This document shows positions 17,842 through 18,039 of a DNA stretch of 18,039 nt, piece after piece. The notes under the pieces were generated by a model. The model was not told where the DNA came from. It searched no databases and saw nothing but the letters and a program-made list of their open reading frames with translations. Numbering within the stretch: position 1 is the first letter of the stretch; every line of letters starts with the position of its first letter. The DNA is from Anaerolineae bacterium (GTDB lineage Bacteria; Chloroflexota; Anaerolineae; JAFGEY01): contig JAFGJF010000071.1 of the NCBI GenBank assembly GCA_016929205.1, forward strand, positions 1-18,039, written 5' to 3'. Position numbers and translations under genes: made by a program.

Positions 17842-18039
17842 AATTCTTTCCTTCGCTTTCCGTTTTTTTCTTGCTGTATAGGAAATTCTGTCTGTTCTCA
17901 TCTCCAAACAAGCGCTATACCAACGACTTAAAGGGAAACCTGCACGGTGCGGGTTTCCCTTTTTAGCGCGTGTTTTCAGATTAGAGCATAACAGTGATTC
18001 GATCTAGGGTTCATATGTATAGGTGCTTGCAGCCGTCCC
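17842..18039. other. Right-edge intergenic region
   Basis: No supportable gene lies in these ~200 bases. On the minus strand a weak extended -10 (TGGTATAGC, 17922 to 17914) without a good -35 may serve the membrane-protein gene. At the very edge, one minus-strand frame reads into a TAG at 18004-18006 after eleven codons ending STYTYEP; it could be the last residues of an off-window gene but is too short to claim. Confidence 0.4.
17930..17964 (+). terminator. Hairpin resembling an intrinsic terminator
   Basis: The arms AAAGGGAAACC (17930-17940) and its complement (17952-17962) enclose an 11-base loop, with a T-run at 17960-17964 on the plus strand. No plus-strand gene ends here. On the minus strand only three T, inside the stem, precede AAG, so termination of an off-window minus-strand gene would be weaker. 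Structure is certain; its client is not. Confidence 0.6.

Overview
The window reads as an ordinary, densely packed bacterial chromosome segment of moderately high GC. No rRNA, tRNA, CRISPR array, transposase or phage gene was found. Several features fit a Chloroflexota (Anaerolineae-like) bacterium: a RarA ATPase with a long C-terminal extension, a DHH-CBS-CBS-nucleotidyltransferase fusion, a signal-less DUF1343/NamZ-type protein, and kinases built on GAF domains with a TRSE motif. This assignment is inferred from family resemblance; no marker-gene tree was possible.

Layout, left to right. (1) The 3' end of a type IIA topoisomerase A subunit (+) ends at 964 and is followed by a strong hairpin terminator. 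(2) A minus-strand operon read from 8441 to 1043 holds clpC, the DHH-CBS-tRNA nucleotidyltransferase fusion and a rarA-methyltransferase fusion, with gaps of only 3 and 4 bases. (3) A 400-base divergent control region (8442-8843) carries back-to-back sigma70-type promoters for clpC and for a plus-strand operon. (4) That operon is a NamZ-like muramidase, uppP (undecaprenyl-diphosphatase) and an orphan PstS-like phosphate-binding lipoprotein; it ends at a symmetrical terminator (11708-11745). (5) A minus-strand three-gene signalling operon (16748 to 11762) encodes a REC-GAF-histidine kinase, a stand-alone receiver and a GAF-GAF-GAF-histidine kinase-REC protein. It has its own near-consensus promoter. 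(6) A minus-strand pair encodes a MaoC-type (R)-hydratase and a small membrane protein, with a terminator after maoC. The last 200 bases hold only a hairpin and possibly the last codons of an off-window gene.

How the genes may work together. The clpC operon joins protein quality control, RNA 3'-end metabolism and replication-fork maintenance, which resembles a stress or housekeeping unit. The namZ-uppP-pstS operon links cell-wall sugar recycling, lipid-carrier recycling (which releases phosphate outside the membrane) and external phosphate capture. The kinase operon is the most unusual part: two related kinases share an atypical histidine box (His-Trp-x-Gly-Asn-Lys), carry receivers at opposite ends, and have no output domain among the three proteins. 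One kinase also carries three GAF domains repeated with an exact 176-residue period.

I do not see a clear new defence or mobile system. The best candidates for undescribed biology are the kinase cluster, the methyltransferase-like tail of RarA, and the divergent promoter region with paired direct repeats at the clpC start site.
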